Positions 19,368-29,918 are shown, counted from the stretch's first letter. The stretch is 64,000 bases of DNA from Umezawaea tangerina (GCF_003002815.1 NZ_PVTF01000003.1:186001-250000), one strand, 5' to 3'. Translations and numbers: made by a program. The notes: generated by a model not told the origin, from the sequence alone.

Positions 19368-20933
19368 GTGACGTTCCTCGCCCAGGTTGAGCTGATCAAG
19401 CCGCCGGAGATCGAGTACAGCGCGATCGCGCCAGTGCTGATCGTGCTCGGCGCCGCGTGCGTCAGCGTGTTGTTCGAGGCTTTCCTGCCGAAGCACCAGC
19501 GGTGGGCGGCGCAGGTCGTGCTGACCATGCTGACCTTCATCGGCGCCGGTACCGCCCTCGGTCTGTACGCCGGGGCCGAGACCACCACCGCTCAGGGCAT
19601 CACCACGCTCTCCGGCGCGGTCGCCGTCGACCGCCCGGTGATCTTCCTGTGGGTCACGCTGCTGCTGCTCGGCTTCGGCTCGATCCTGCTGATCGCCGAC
19701 CGGTCGGTCGAGCCGGGCGGGGCGTTCGTCGCCGACGCCGCGGTCCGCCCCGGCACGGTCCAGGACCGCGCCCAGGCCACCCGCACCGGCATGCAGACCG
19801 AGGTCTTCCCGCTGACGCTCTTCGCGCTCGCCGGGATGATGGTGTTCGTCGCGGCGAACGACCTGCTGACGATGTTCATCGCCCTCGAGGTGCTGTCGCT
19901 GCCGCTGTACCTGATGTGCGGCCTCGCCCGCCGTCGCCGCCTGCTCTCGCAGGAGGCGGCCGTCAAGTACTTCCTGCTCGGCGCGTTCGCGTCGGCGTTC
20001 TTCCTCTACGGCCTCGCGCTGCTCTACGGCTACGCGGGCTCGGTGAAGCTCGCCGACATCGCGACCGCCACGGCGGGCAGCGACAAGTCCGACACGCTGC
20101 TGTTCGCGGGCTTCGGCCTGCTGGTGGTGGGCCTGCTGTTCAAGGCCTCCGTCGGCCCGTTCCACGCCTGGACCCCGGACGTCTACCAGGGCGCCCCGAC
20201 GCCGATCACGGCGTTCATGGCGGCCTGCACGAAGGTCGCTGCCTTCGGCGGCATCCTGCGCGTGCTGACCGTCGCGTTCGAGCGGACCAACTGGGAGTGG
20301 CGGGGTGTCCTGTGGGGCGTCGCCGTGGCCTCGATGGTCATCGGCGCGGTCCTCGGCCTCACCCAGACCGACGTGAAGCGCATGGTCGCCTACTCCTCGG
20401 TGGCGCACGCGGGCTTCCTGCTGATCGGCTCGATCTCGCTGACCGAGCAGGGCCTGTCCGGCACGCTGTTCTACCTGCTGGCCTACGGCTTCACCACGAT
20501 CGCCGTGTTCGGCGTGATCAGCCTAGTCCGCAACGCCGACGGCGAGGCGACGCACCTGTCCCAGTGGGCCGGGCTCGCCAAGCGGTCGCCGGTGCTCGCG
20601 GGCGTGTTCACGTTCCTGCTGCTGGCACTCGCGGGCATCCCCCTGACGAGTGGTTTCGTCGGCAAGTTCGTGGTGTTCGCGGCGGCCATCCAGGACGGTC
20701 TCGCACCGCTCGTGGTGGTCGCGCTGGTGGCCAGCGCGGTGGCGGCGTTCTTCTACCTGAGGGTCATCGTCCTGATGTACTTCAGCGAACCCGCACCTGA
20801 CGGCCCCACGGTCACCGTGCCCGGCGCGTTCACGACGATCGCGATCACCGTCGGTGCCGCGGTCACCCTCGTCCTGGGTGTCTGGCCGTCCTTCGCCCTC
20901 GATTGGGCGGGGGCAGGCGGCTTCATCTTCTAG
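19368..20933 (+). CDS. nuoN: NADH-quinone oxidoreductase subunit N
   Basis: 521-residue third antiporter-like subunit. Signature regions: ANDLLTMFIALEVLSLPLYLMCGLARRRRLLSQEAAVKYFLLGAFASAFFLYG (conserved Glu and Lys) and GLLFKASVGPFHAWTPDVYQGAPTPITAFMAACTKVAAFGGILR. Last gene of the nuo operon; the next gene starts 20 bp later, so read-through into the polyprenyl synthase gene is likely. Confidence 0.97.
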   Translation: MTFLAQVELIKPPEIEYSAIAPVLIVLGAACVSVLFEAFLPKHQRWAAQVVLTMLTFIGAGTALGLYAGAETTTAQGITTLSGAVAVDRPVIFLWVTLLLLGFGSILLIADRSVEPGGAFVADAAVRPGTVQDRAQATRTGMQTEVFPLTLFALAGMMVFVAANDLLTMFIALEVLSLPLYLMCGLARRRRLLSQEAAVKYFLLGAFASAFFLYGLALLYGYAGSVKLADIATATAGSDKSDTLLFAGFGLLVVGLLFKASVGPFHAWTPDVYQGAPTPITAFMAACTKVAAFGGILRVLTVAFERTNWEWRGVLWGVAVASMVIGAVLGLTQTDVKRMVAYSSVAHAGFLLIGSISLTEQGLSGTLFYLLAYGFTTIAVFGVISLVRNADGEATHLSQWAGLAKRSPVLAGVFTFLLLALAGIPLTSGFVGKFVVFAAAIQDGLAPLVVVALVASAVAAFFYLRVIVLMYFSEPAPDGPTVTVPGAFTTIAITVGAAVTLVLGVWPSFALDWAGAGGFIF

Positions 20934-20952
20934 TGGTACGTAGGCTTCAAGG

Positions 20953-21960
20953 GTGACCAGTAGCGAGCAGGTGGGGACAGGGTTCCAGTTCGTCGACCCT
21001 GTGCTGGCGGAGGTGGTGCAGGCAGGCCTCGCCGAGGTGGAGGAAGTTCTGCGGAAGGTCGTGCAGAGCGACTTCCACCCGGTGATGGAGACGTCGCTGC
21101 ACCTGGTGGACGCGGGCGGCAAGCGGATTCGCCCGCTGTTCACGCTGCTCGCGGCCCAGTTCACCGGGACCTGGGACCGGGAGAACGTCATCAAGGCGGC
21201 CGCGGTCGTCGAGCTGACGCACCTCGCGACCCTGTACCACGACGACGTGATGGACGAGGCGACCATGCGGCGGGGCGCGGTCAGCGCCAACGCCAAGTGG
21301 GACAACAGCATCGCCATCCTGACCGGCGACTACCTGTTCGCGCACGCGTCGGCGCTGACCGCCGACCTGGGCGTGGCGGCGGCGCGGATCATCGCCGAGA
21401 CGTTCAGCGAGCTGGTGACCGGCCAGATGCGCGAGACGATGGGTCCCCGCGAGGGCGAGGACCCCGTCGAGCACTACCTCAAGACGATCAAGGAGAAGAC
21501 CGGGTCGCTCATCGCGACCGCGGCGCGCTTCGGCGCGATGTTCTCCGACATGTCCGACGAGCAGACCGACGCGCTGCGCGCCTACGGCGACGTGATCGGG
21601 GCGGCGTTCCAGATCTCCGACGACGTCATCGACATCGCGTCGCCGACGGAGGAGTCGGGCAAGACGCCCGGCACGGACCTGCGCGAGGGCGTGAAGACGC
21701 TCCCGATGCTGTACGCGCTCGCCGAGCCCGGTGCCGAGAGCACCCGGCTGGGCAAGCTGCTGTCCGGGCCGATCTCCGACGACGCCGAGGTCGCCGAGGC
21801 CCTCGACCTGCTGCGGTCGTCGTCCGGCCTGGTCAAGGCCCGGCGGACGCTCGACGAGTACGCCGACGAGGCCCGAGCGGCACTGGGCAAGCTGCCCGCG
21901 TGCCCGGCGCGGGACGCGATGGAGTCGCTCAGCGAGTACGTGGTGGCCCGCTCGAACTGA
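20953..21960 (+). CDS. grcC1: Long-chain polyprenyl diphosphate synthase
   Basis: 335-residue all-helical trans-prenyltransferase that builds the menaquinone side chain. The first aspartate-rich motif is LYHDDVMDEATMRRG (about 97-111), and the second is QISDDVIDIASP (about 219-230). The bulky/small residues upstream of the first motif set chain length but cannot be read with certainty, so hepta- to nonaprenyl is possible. It starts at GTG 20953. Position after the nuo genes and near menG/menJ supports a quinone role; the M. tuberculosis counterpart is GrcC1. Confidence 0.9.
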   Translation: MTSSEQVGTGFQFVDPVLAEVVQAGLAEVEEVLRKVVQSDFHPVMETSLHLVDAGGKRIRPLFTLLAAQFTGTWDRENVIKAAAVVELTHLATLYHDDVMDEATMRRGAVSANAKWDNSIAILTGDYLFAHASALTADLGVAAARIIAETFSELVTGQMRETMGPREGEDPVEHYLKTIKEKTGSLIATAARFGAMFSDMSDEQTDALRAYGDVIGAAFQISDDVIDIASPTEESGKTPGTDLREGVKTLPMLYALAEPGAESTRLGKLLSGPISDDAEVAEALDLLRSSSGLVKARRTLDEYADEARAALGKLPACPARDAMESLSEYVVARSN

Positions 21961-21987
21961 CGCCGTGGTCGCCGCTGGGGAACGCCC

Positions 21988-22938
21988 TCAGCGGCACTCG
22001 GGCGCGAGCTCGGCGGCGGCCTCCCGGCGGGCCTTGTGGCCGGTGCGGGCGGCGTCGGCGGTGAAGACCGCGAGCGCCACCCAGACCAGGCCGAAGCCGA
22101 GCCAGCGCACCGGGGTCATCGCCTCGTGCTTCACGAACACGCCCCAGGCGAACTGCAGGATCGGCGCCAGGTACTGGAGCATCCCCAGCGTGACGAGGGT
22201 GACCTTGCGGGCCGCGGCGCCGAACAGCATCAGCGGGACGGCGGTCACCGCGCCCGCCGACGCGAGCAGCAGGGCGTGGCCGACGCCGTGGGTGGTGAAC
22301 GTGCCCGCGCCGGAGAGCTCCAACCAGACCAGGTAGCCGATGGCGATCGGCGCCAGCACGATGCCCTCGCCGGTCAGGCTCGTGGTCGAGTCCAGCGGCA
22401 CGGTCTTCTTGATCAGCCCGTACACGCCGAACGAGCAGGCCAGCGTCAGCGAGATCAGCGGCAGCGCGCCGTAGTCGAACGCGAGCACGGCCACCGCCAG
22501 CACCGCGATGCCCAGCGCCACGACCTGCGGCAGGTGGATGCGCTCGCGCAGCACCACGACCCCGAGCAGGACGCTGACCAGCGGGTTGATGAAGTAGCCG
22601 AGCGAGGCCTCGACGACGTGCGAGCTGTTCACGGCGTAGATGTAGACGCCCCAGTTGACCGCGATCAGCACCGAGGCGCAGGCGACCATCAGCCAGCCCT
22701 TGGCCGGCAGGCGGCGCAGCGCGCCCCACTGGCCGAGCGCGAGCGTGATCCCGGCCATCACCACCAGCGACCACGCGATCCGGTGGGCCAGCGTCTCCAC
22801 GGAGGACGCGGGGAGCAGGAGCGGCCAGTACGCGGGGACCACACCCCACAGCACGTAGGCGCCCACCCCGTAGGCGATTCCCCGATTGGGGCGGTGAACT
22901 TCCACCACGGTGTCCGTGGGGTTGGTAAACGGCGGCAC
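21988..22938 (-). CDS. rarD: EamA family transporter RarD
   Basis: 316-residue integral membrane protein with ten predicted helices in two EamA repeats. The N-terminus PNRGIAYGVGAYVLWGVVPAYWPLL (Y-x-LWG-x-x-P-x-Y) is characteristic of the RarD subgroup, and NWGVYIYAVNSSHVVEASLGYFINPLVSVLLGVVVLRERIHLPQ is the RarD core. The true substrate of RarD proteins is unknown. GTGs at 22938 and 22908 are both possible starts; longer forms add basic residues absent in homologues. It converges with the polyprenyl synthase gene. Confidence 0.85.
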   Translation of the reverse strand: MPPFTNPTDTVVEVHRPNRGIAYGVGAYVLWGVVPAYWPLLLPASSVETLAHRIAWSLVVMAGITLALGQWGALRRLPAKGWLMVACASVLIAVNWGVYIYAVNSSHVVEASLGYFINPLVSVLLGVVVLRERIHLPQVVALGIAVLAVAVLAFDYGALPLISLTLACSFGVYGLIKKTVPLDSTTSLTGEGIVLAPIAIGYLVWLELSGAGTFTTHGVGHALLLASAGAVTAVPLMLFGAAARKVTLVTLGMLQYLAPILQFAWGVFVKHEAMTPVRWLGFGLVWVALAVFTADAARTGHKARREAAAELAPECR

Positions 22939-23148
22939 CCACCGCACTCTACGCCGCGACGCCGGTCCGTTTGACCTGGTCAGTTGGGCCCGATGACCTA
23001 CTATCGACAGATCCGTTCGCCAGTGGGCGGCCAACCGCGCCCGACCTCGGGGTCAGGGTAGTTTGGCACCGCTTCCACTACCGGGTGAACGCCCCGCCGT
23101 GTGGAGCGCGTCGGGTGTGACAGGACTTGCCAGTTGGAGGAACTTCCA

Positions 23149-25620
23149 GTGGTGTCGCTCTTCGGGCAGGTCTGGCTGTGGAGCCTGCTGTCCTTCGTGG
23201 CCGGTGTGCTGGTCACCTGGCTCGTGCAGGTTCGACCGGCCAGGACGCAGATCGCCGAGCTGGAGGACAGGCTCGGTGGTGCGGCCGGGCAGCCGCGGCC
23301 GCAGCAGCCCCCGGCCAGGCCGGGACCGTCGCCGATGGGCGACGACGAGTTCGACAACTGGCACGTCGGTGCGCGCGCGCAGACCGACGACCCGCTGGGC
23401 GCCGAGCCGCCGCACGCCCCCGAGCAGCACTGGCCGTCGGGGCCCGCGCCGGAGGCGCCGCGTCCCTACGAGCCGCCGCGCTCCTACGAGCAGCCGCGTC
23501 CCGCTGAGCCGCCGCGTCCGGCCGAGCAGGTTCGCCCGGCCGAGCAGGCGCGACCGGCCGAGCCGCCGCGTCCGCTGGAGGCGCCCGCCGCCCGCGCGCC
23601 GCAGCAGCGTCCCGCCGAGCCGCCGAGGCCGAACAACGACGTCCCGCCGTTCGTGCCGGTCGGCGCGTTCGCCCAGGCGCCCGAGCCGGACCCGGAGCCC
23701 GAGCCCGACCACGACTACGACGAGCTGCCCCCGGCGCTCACCAGGCTCCCCGAGACCGACGAGCCCTTCCGCCTCTCCGAGCCCGTCGAGGTGCCCGAGG
23801 AGGAGAAGCCGCGCAGCCTGTTCCAGCGGCTGGAGACCGAGGTCCAGGCCGAGCCGGTGCCGCTGCGCCCGGCCGAGGAGACCACCGTCTTCCGCCGCGA
23901 GGACCTCGACCAGCTGCCCGACCTGCCCGAGGTCCCCTCCGGTCGCGCGCGGCAGCCCGCGCCCGCCGAGGTCGCGCCGCCGCGCCCGGAGCCCACCGCG
24001 CCTCCCGAGGTGGAGGAGTGGCACCCGCGCGAGGTGTGGCGCGAGGAGGAAGAGGAAGCGGCCGTCGAGGCGGCCCCGGCGCCGGTCGACGAGCGCGAGG
24101 AGGACTTCGCCGCCGACGACTGGGTGCAGACCGCCGACGGGGAGAAGGCCCCGGAGCAGGCGTCCGAGGACGAGGCCCCGAAGGCCGCCGACAAGCCCGC
24201 CGAGCCGGTCGAGGCCGCCGAAGCTGGTGACACCGTCGAGGCCGTCGAAGCCGCCGAGGTCGTCGAGTCGCAGGACGAGGCCGTCGCGCGGTCCGAGGAC
24301 GAGCCCCTCGACGCCGAGATCGTCGAGGACGAGCCGGTCGAGGAGCCCGCGGCCGAGAAGCCCGCCGTGGAGAAGCCCGCCGCCGAGAAGCCCGCGGCGG
24401 AGGCGGCCCCCGTTCCCCCGGAGGACGCCGCCGAGGAGACCTCGGTCATCCCCGCCGCCGAGATGCGGCAGGCCATCGCCGAGGCCGACGCCCGCAAGGC
24501 CGAGAGCGCCCGCCCCGAGGTGCGCGGGCCCGACGTCCAGCAGCCCGAAGTCCGCAGGCCCGAGCCGAGGCAGCCCGAGCCGAGGCAGCCCGAGCCCAGG
24601 CAGCCCGAGCCCCGTCAGCCCGAGGTCAAGCAGCCCGAGCCCAGGCAGTCGGAGCCACGTCAGCCGGAGCCCAGGCAGCCCGAGGCCCGTCCCGCCGCCG
24701 CGCAGCCCGAGGTCCGCCGTCCCGGCGTGGGCCAGCCGGAGGCCCGTCCGGCGGAGTCCCGTCCGGCCGAGGTGCGTCGCCCGGAGCCCGCACCGCGGGC
24801 GAGCACGGGTGACGACGCCCGCCAGCCGTGGCCCGAGCACAGCCTCACCGGCCAGTTCCCGATCATCACCCCGGACGACATCGCGTCCAGCAAGGGCCAG
24901 CTCGGCCTCGAGGCGAACGACCCCGACGACGTGCGGGACGACCCGGACGAGCCGGTCGTCGAGCCCGCCGCCGAGGAGGTCGTGGAGCCGCCGGTCGAGG
25001 AACCGGCCGCCCCCGCGCCCGCCGCGGTGAAGCCCCCGGCTCCGCCCGCCGCCCCGGCGGCCGCCAAGCCCAGGTCGCTGTTCGAGCCCATCCAGGGCGA
25101 GTCGGACGACGACCCGGAGCCCGCCGAGACCGTGCGCCAGCTGCCGCCGTCGGACGACCAGCCGTTCGTGCCGACCCTCGCGCCGAGCCTGTTGGCGCGC
25201 GGGTCCAACGGGCTGCCGCAGCGCCCGCAGCGCCCCGCGGGCGGTCCGCCGCCCATGTCGTCCCCGCCGCTGCTGGCGCCCCAGCAGCCCGTTGCCCCTC
25301 CGCCGCCCCCGGCGAAGCCGCTGCGGCCCCGTCCGGTCGGTTTCAGCCCCTCCACGGGGGGTCGTCCGGAGACCCCGCCGCCCGCCGCGCCGCGCTACCA
25401 GCAGCCCGAGGGCTTCAACCCGCGCTCGCCGTTCGGGCCGGGGTCGGTGCTGCCCAAGTCCGACGGCCACGCGCCCGCACCGGACTTCGCGGTCAAGGCC
25501 ACCCTGACCGGCCGCCGCTACTACACGCCCGACGCCTCCACCTTCGAGGGCACCAGGGCCGACGTCTGGTTCCGCACCGAGGCCGACGCCCAAAAAGCCG
25601 GCTTCCGCCCCGCCCAATAA
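23149..25620 (+). CDS. Giant Pro/Glu-rich single-pass membrane protein with C-terminal sunset-type domain
   Basis: About 823 residues from GTG 23149, 8 bases after a GGAGG ribosome site. There is one N-terminal membrane helix (VWLWSLLSFVAGVLVTWLVQV, residues about 7-28), then about 750 residues almost without hydrophobic structure, dominated by Pro, Glu, Ala and Arg. A 150-bp block (24541-24690) is ten 15-bp repeats giving PEPRQ-like pentapeptides. The last 45 residues, FAVKATLTGRRYYTPDASTFEGTRADVWFRTEADAQKAGFRP, look like the small actinobacterial module called a sunset domain (K-x-x-Y-H/Y-x-P...AEVWF...AGF). A cell-envelope spacer or tether is likely but unproved. It ends before a strong terminator. 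Confidence 0.75.
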   Translation: MVSLFGQVWLWSLLSFVAGVLVTWLVQVRPARTQIAELEDRLGGAAGQPRPQQPPARPGPSPMGDDEFDNWHVGARAQTDDPLGAEPPHAPEQHWPSGPAPEAPRPYEPPRSYEQPRPAEPPRPAEQVRPAEQARPAEPPRPLEAPAARAPQQRPAEPPRPNNDVPPFVPVGAFAQAPEPDPEPEPDHDYDELPPALTRLPETDEPFRLSEPVEVPEEEKPRSLFQRLETEVQAEPVPLRPAEETTVFRREDLDQLPDLPEVPSGRARQPAPAEVAPPRPEPTAPPEVEEWHPREVWREEEEEAAVEAAPAPVDEREEDFAADDWVQTADGEKAPEQASEDEAPKAADKPAEPVEAAEAGDTVEAVEAAEVVESQDEAVARSEDEPLDAEIVEDEPVEEPAAEKPAVEKPAAEKPAAEAAPVPPEDAAEETSVIPAAEMRQAIAEADARKAESARPEVRGPDVQQPEVRRPEPRQPEPRQPEPRQPEPRQPEVKQPEPRQSEPRQPEPRQPEARPAAAQPEVRRPGVGQPEARPAESRPAEVRRPEPAPRASTGDDARQPWPEHSLTGQFPIITPDDIASSKGQLGLEANDPDDVRDDPDEPVVEPAAEEVVEPPVEEPAAPAPAAVKPPAPPAAPAAAKPRSLFEPIQGESDDDPEPAETVRQLPPSDDQPFVPTLAPSLLARGSNGLPQRPQRPAGGPPPMSSPPLLAPQQPVAPPPPPAKPLRPRPVGFSPSTGGRPETPPPAAPRYQQPEGFNPRSPFGPGSVLPKSDGHAPAPDFAVKATLTGRRYYTPDASTFEGTRADVWFRTEADAQKAGFRPAQ
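24541..24690 (+). repeat. Ten tandem 15-bp coding repeats
   Basis: The segment divides exactly into ten 15-base units of the type CAGCCCGAGCCNAGG, encoding Q-P-E-P/V-R. Units differ at one to five bases, mostly in the third and fourth codons. It forms the central disordered region of the long membrane protein. Slippage polymorphism between strains is expected. Confidence 0.85.
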
Positions 25621-25635
25621 CCCCACACCACGACA

Positions 25636-25673
25636 AGAGGCCCCCTCCGCACACCGGAGGGGGCCTCTCGTCA
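25636..25673 (+). terminator. Strong intrinsic terminator after the Pro/Glu-rich gene
   Basis: AGAGGCCCCCTCCG and CGGAGGGGGCCTCT form a 14-bp perfect stem around a CACA loop, beginning about 17 bases after the stop codon. Confidence 0.85.
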
Positions 25674-25812
25674 CTCTTACGCTCTACCACTCTCACGCCG
25701 CCGCAGCCGCTCCTACGCTCTCGCGCTCTGCTGCCGCTCCTGCGCTCTCGCGCCGCCGCCGCTCTCGCGCTCTGACCGCTCTCCCGCCGCCGCGACCACC
25801 CCGCGCTGCCGC
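25674..25812. repeat. CT-rich degenerate direct repeats
   Basis: About 130 bases of almost pure C/T with interspersed G carry repeated CGCTCTCGCGCTCTG-like and GCCGCTCCTGCG-like words. No gene or hairpin fits it. It may be slippage-derived or a spacer between the two hairpins. Confidence 0.5.
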
Positions 25813-25893
25813 GTCGGTAGGTCGGCCCCCGTTTTTTCCGAAGCCGGCGACGCAGTCCCCGGCTTCGGAAAAAATCGGGGCCGACCTGCCGAC
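25813..25893. repeat. 35-bp inverted repeat with 11-base loop
   Basis: Arms 25813-25847 and 25859-25893 match at 32 of 35 positions. Unlike a bidirectional terminator, the T-run lies 5' of the inner stem and the A-run 3' of it, so they pair with each other instead of forming a U-tail. It sits between the convergent ends of the Pro/Glu-rich gene and korB and could be a bidirectional transcription block or a small non-autonomous element. Confidence 0.7.
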
Positions 25894-25936
25894 TCCCGGC
25901 GGCAGCGCCCTGATCTGCGAAGCAGTCAGAAAAGAC

Positions 25937-27003
<1,067 letters not shown>

Positions 27004-27007
<4 letters not shown>

Positions 27008-28893
27008 GCTCCAACCCCCTTGATCACATCGGCCAGCACGTCCTGCAGCTCCTCCGCCTTGAACGGCAGGCCCTGGACCTTCGTGTAGCTCATGACGTCC
27101 ACGAGGTACTTCGCCCTCAGGAGCAACGCGAGCTGCCCCAGGTTCATTTCCGGCGCGATCACCTTGTCGTAGCGCGAGAGCACGTCACCCAGGTTCTTCG
27201 GGAACGGGTTGAGGTGCCTCAGGTGCACGTGCGCCACCGGCAGGCCCAGCTTGCGCACGCGGCGGGCCGCGGCACCGATCGGGCCGTAGGAGGAACCCCA
27301 GCCGACCACGAGCACCTTGGCGTCACCGGTCGGGTCGTCCACGATCGCGTCCGGCACCTCGATGCCGTCGACCTTGGCCTGGCGCAGCCGCACCATCCGG
27401 TCGTGGTTGTCCGGCTCGTAGGAGATGTTGCCGGTGTTGTCGGCCTTCTCCAGCCCGCCGATGCGGTGCTGCAGACCGGGTGTGCCGGGGATCGCCCACG
27501 GGCGGGCCAGCGTCTCCGGGTCGCGCACGTACGGCCAGAACTCGCCGGACCCGTCGGTGGCGTTCGGCTCGGTGGCGAACTCCACGGACAGGTCGGGCAG
27601 GTCGTCGACGTCCGGGATCAGCCACGGCTCGGAGCCGTTCGCGATCGCGCCGTCGGACAGCAGCAGCACCGGCGTGCGGTAGGTGAGCGCGATCCGGACC
27701 GCGTCCATGGCGGCGTCGAAGCAGTCCGAGGGGGACCGCGGCGACACGATCGGCACCGGCGACTCGCCGTTGCGGCCGAACATGGCCTGGAGCAGGTCGG
27801 ACTGCTCGGTCTTGGTCGGCAGACCCGTGGACGGGCCGCCGCGCTGCACGTCGATGATGAGCAGCGGCAGCTCGGTCATCACCGCGAGGCCGATGGTCTC
27901 CGACTTCAGCGCGATACCGGGGCCCGACGTCGACGTCACGCCGAGCGCGCCGCCGTAGGAGGCGCCCAGCGCCGCGCCGATGCCCGCGATCTCGTCCTCG
28001 GCCTGCAGCGTCGTGATGCCGAAGTTCTTGTGCTTGCTCAGCTCGTGCAGGATGTCCGACGCCGGCGTGATCGGGTAGGTGCCCAGCACGATCGGCAGCC
28101 CGGACTGCTGGCCCGCGGCGACCAGGCCGTACGCCAGCGCCGTGTTGCCGGTGATCTGGCGGTAGGTGCCGGTGTTCAGCTTCGCCGGGGCGACCTCGTA
28201 GGTCACCGCGAACGACTCGGTCGTCTCGCCGTAGTAGTAGCCCGCGCGGAACGCCAGCACGTTGGCCTCGGCGATGTCCGGCTTCTTCGAGAACTTCTCG
28301 CGCAGGAACCGCTCGGTGCCCTCGGTCGGCCGGTGGTACATCCACGACAGCAGGCCCAGCGCGAACATGTTCTTCGCGCGCTCGGCGTCCTTCTTGCCGA
28401 GCCCGGTCTCCTCCAGCGCGCCGATCGTGATGGTCGCCATGGCGACCTCGTGGACCTGGAAGTCGGCGAGCGAGTCGTCCTCGAGCGGGTTGGTCGCGTA
28501 GCCGACCTTCACGAGGTTGCGCTTGTTGAACTCGTCGGTGTTGACGATCAGGATCCCGCCCTTGGGCAGGTCCTTGATGTTCGCCTTCAGCGCCGCCGGG
28601 TTCATCGCCACGAGCACGTCGGGGCGGTCGCCGGGGGTGAGGATGTCGTAGTCCGCGAAGTGCAGCTGGAACGACGACACACCGGGCAGGGTGCCTTGAG
28701 GTGCCCGGATCTCGGCGGGGAAGTTCGGCTGTGTGGCGAGGTCGTTGCCGAAGGCGGCGGCCTCGGAGGTGAATCGGTCACCGGTGAGCTGCATGCCGTC
28801 ACCGGAGTCCCCGGCGAACCGGATCACCACTCGATCCAGCTTGCGTGTTTCGGGGGCTCCTGGCAGTGAGCCGTTACCCAGGTCGGTAGTCAT
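27004..28893 (-). CDS. korA: 2-oxoglutarate:ferredoxin oxidoreductase subunit alpha
   Basis: 629-residue fused gamma-alpha subunit. The N-terminal gamma domain (RVVIRFAGDSGDGMQLTGDRFTSEAAAFGNDLATQPNFPAEIRAPQGT, residues about 20-70) is followed by the alpha core with GNTALAYGLVAAGQQSGLPIVLGTYPITPASDILHELSKHKNFG and TSGPGIALKSETIGLAVMTELPLLIIDVQRGGPSTGLPTKTEQSDLLQAMFGRNGE. This architecture is that of actinobacterial KorA (mycobacterial Rv2455c type). AGGAG lies immediately before the ATG, closer than usual. It may support an oxygen-tolerant alternative to 2-oxoglutarate dehydrogenase. Confidence 0.93.
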
Positions 28894-29155
28894 CTCCTAC
28901 GCCGATCCCTCTCTTCGTGGACAGGCCGAGCTGTTGTCCCGCATGACTTGTGCAGTTGCGAGGGTAGTCGTTTGTGCTAAAGCAACGGTGTCCCGCGTGC
29001 CACCAGGCGGGAACCCCTGTCTCACCGGCCGCGCGGGGCCCTCTCCCGACGGTAGGCACCTCGGTACCCGGCTTCCGGCAAAGGCGGTGCAGGTCACAGC
29101 GGGTACGCCCGGTTGGCGTACCAAAAGTAGCCGTTACTTCCGGTAACAGGAAGAT

Positions 29156-29908
29156 TTAGGGGCGCGTGCTGATCCTGGCCTTGAGCGCCGCCAGCTTCGC
29201 CGCGAACTCCGGCGAGCCGATCGACGCGACCTGCGGACCGAGCTCGGTGGTCACCGCCTCGGCGTGGTCGGCCAGGTCAGCGGTGGTGCGCATGGTCGCC
29301 TTGATCGCGCGCACGAGGTCGCGTGGGCCGTCCGCCGCGGCCCTCACGAGCTCCCGCGCGGCACCGACGACATCATCACCCGTCCGTGTGTGGGCGAGCC
29401 CGGTGCGCACGGCCTCGTCGGCGTCCACGACCTGCCCGAACAGCGTCATCGCGGTGGCCGTCTGCGGCCCGACCAGCCGTTGCAGCATCCACGTCATGCC
29501 GCCGCCGGGGTGGATGCCGAGCTGCAGGAACCGCGCGTCGAACCGCGCCTTCGGCCCGGCCAGGCGCACGTCGCAGGCCAGGGCCAGGTTCAGCCCGGCG
29601 CCCACGGCGGCCCCGTTGACGGCCGCGACCGTCGGCAGCGAGCAGCCCGCGACGGCCAGGAAGCCGGCGTAGATTCGCCGCAGCCCGTCTTCCTCGGCCT
29701 CGCCGAGAGCGGTCAGGTCGGCCCCCGCGCAGAACGCGGGTGCCGCGCCGGTCACCACCACCGCGTGGACTTCGGGATCCCGCTCGCACGTCGCGACGGC
29801 GTCGACCAGCTGGTCGGACAGCTCCACCGTCAGCGCGTTGCGGCGTTCGGGATCCCGAACCGTGACGACCGCGATGCGGTCCGAACGCTCCAGCGACACC
29901 TCGGCCAT
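29156..29908 (-). CDS. Crotonase-fold enoyl-CoA hydratase/isomerase family protein
   Basis: 250 residues with the crotonase fold: [21 protein letters not shown], then the oxyanion-hole loop [17 protein letters not shown] (about 59-75) and [53 protein letters not shown]. Both acid-base glutamates of classical enoyl-CoA hydratase appear replaced (the PE before LG reads RF; the second position reads Ala), so water addition is doubtful. A thioesterase, isomerase or decarboxylase-like role is more likely. Its start lies 10 bp after the AsnC stop, so the two are co-transcribed. Confidence 0.8.
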   Translation of the reverse strand: MAEVSLERSDRIAVVTVRDPERRNALTVELSDQLVDAVATCERDPEVHAVVVTGAAPAFCAGADLTALGEAEEDGLRRIYAGFLAVAGCSLPTVAAVNGAAVGAGLNLALACDVRLAGPKARFDARFLQLGIHPGGGMTWMLQRLVGPQTATAMTLFGQVVDADEAVRTGLAHTRTGDDVVGAARELVRAAADGPRDLVRAIKATMRTTADLADHAEAVTTELGPQVASIGSPEFAAKLAALKARISTRP

Positions 29909-29918
29909 GCCCCGGACT

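Noticed and set aside
24541-24690. Tandem 15-bp units considered as a CRISPR array
   Set aside because: No unique spacers separate the units and they stay in one reading frame, so they are coding repeats.
23053-25674. 873-codon minus-strand frame opposite the Pro/Glu-rich gene
   Set aside because: The plus-strand gene has a good ribosome site, a membrane helix and a recognisable C-terminal domain; the reverse product is a Gly/Leu/Arg-rich repeat without features.
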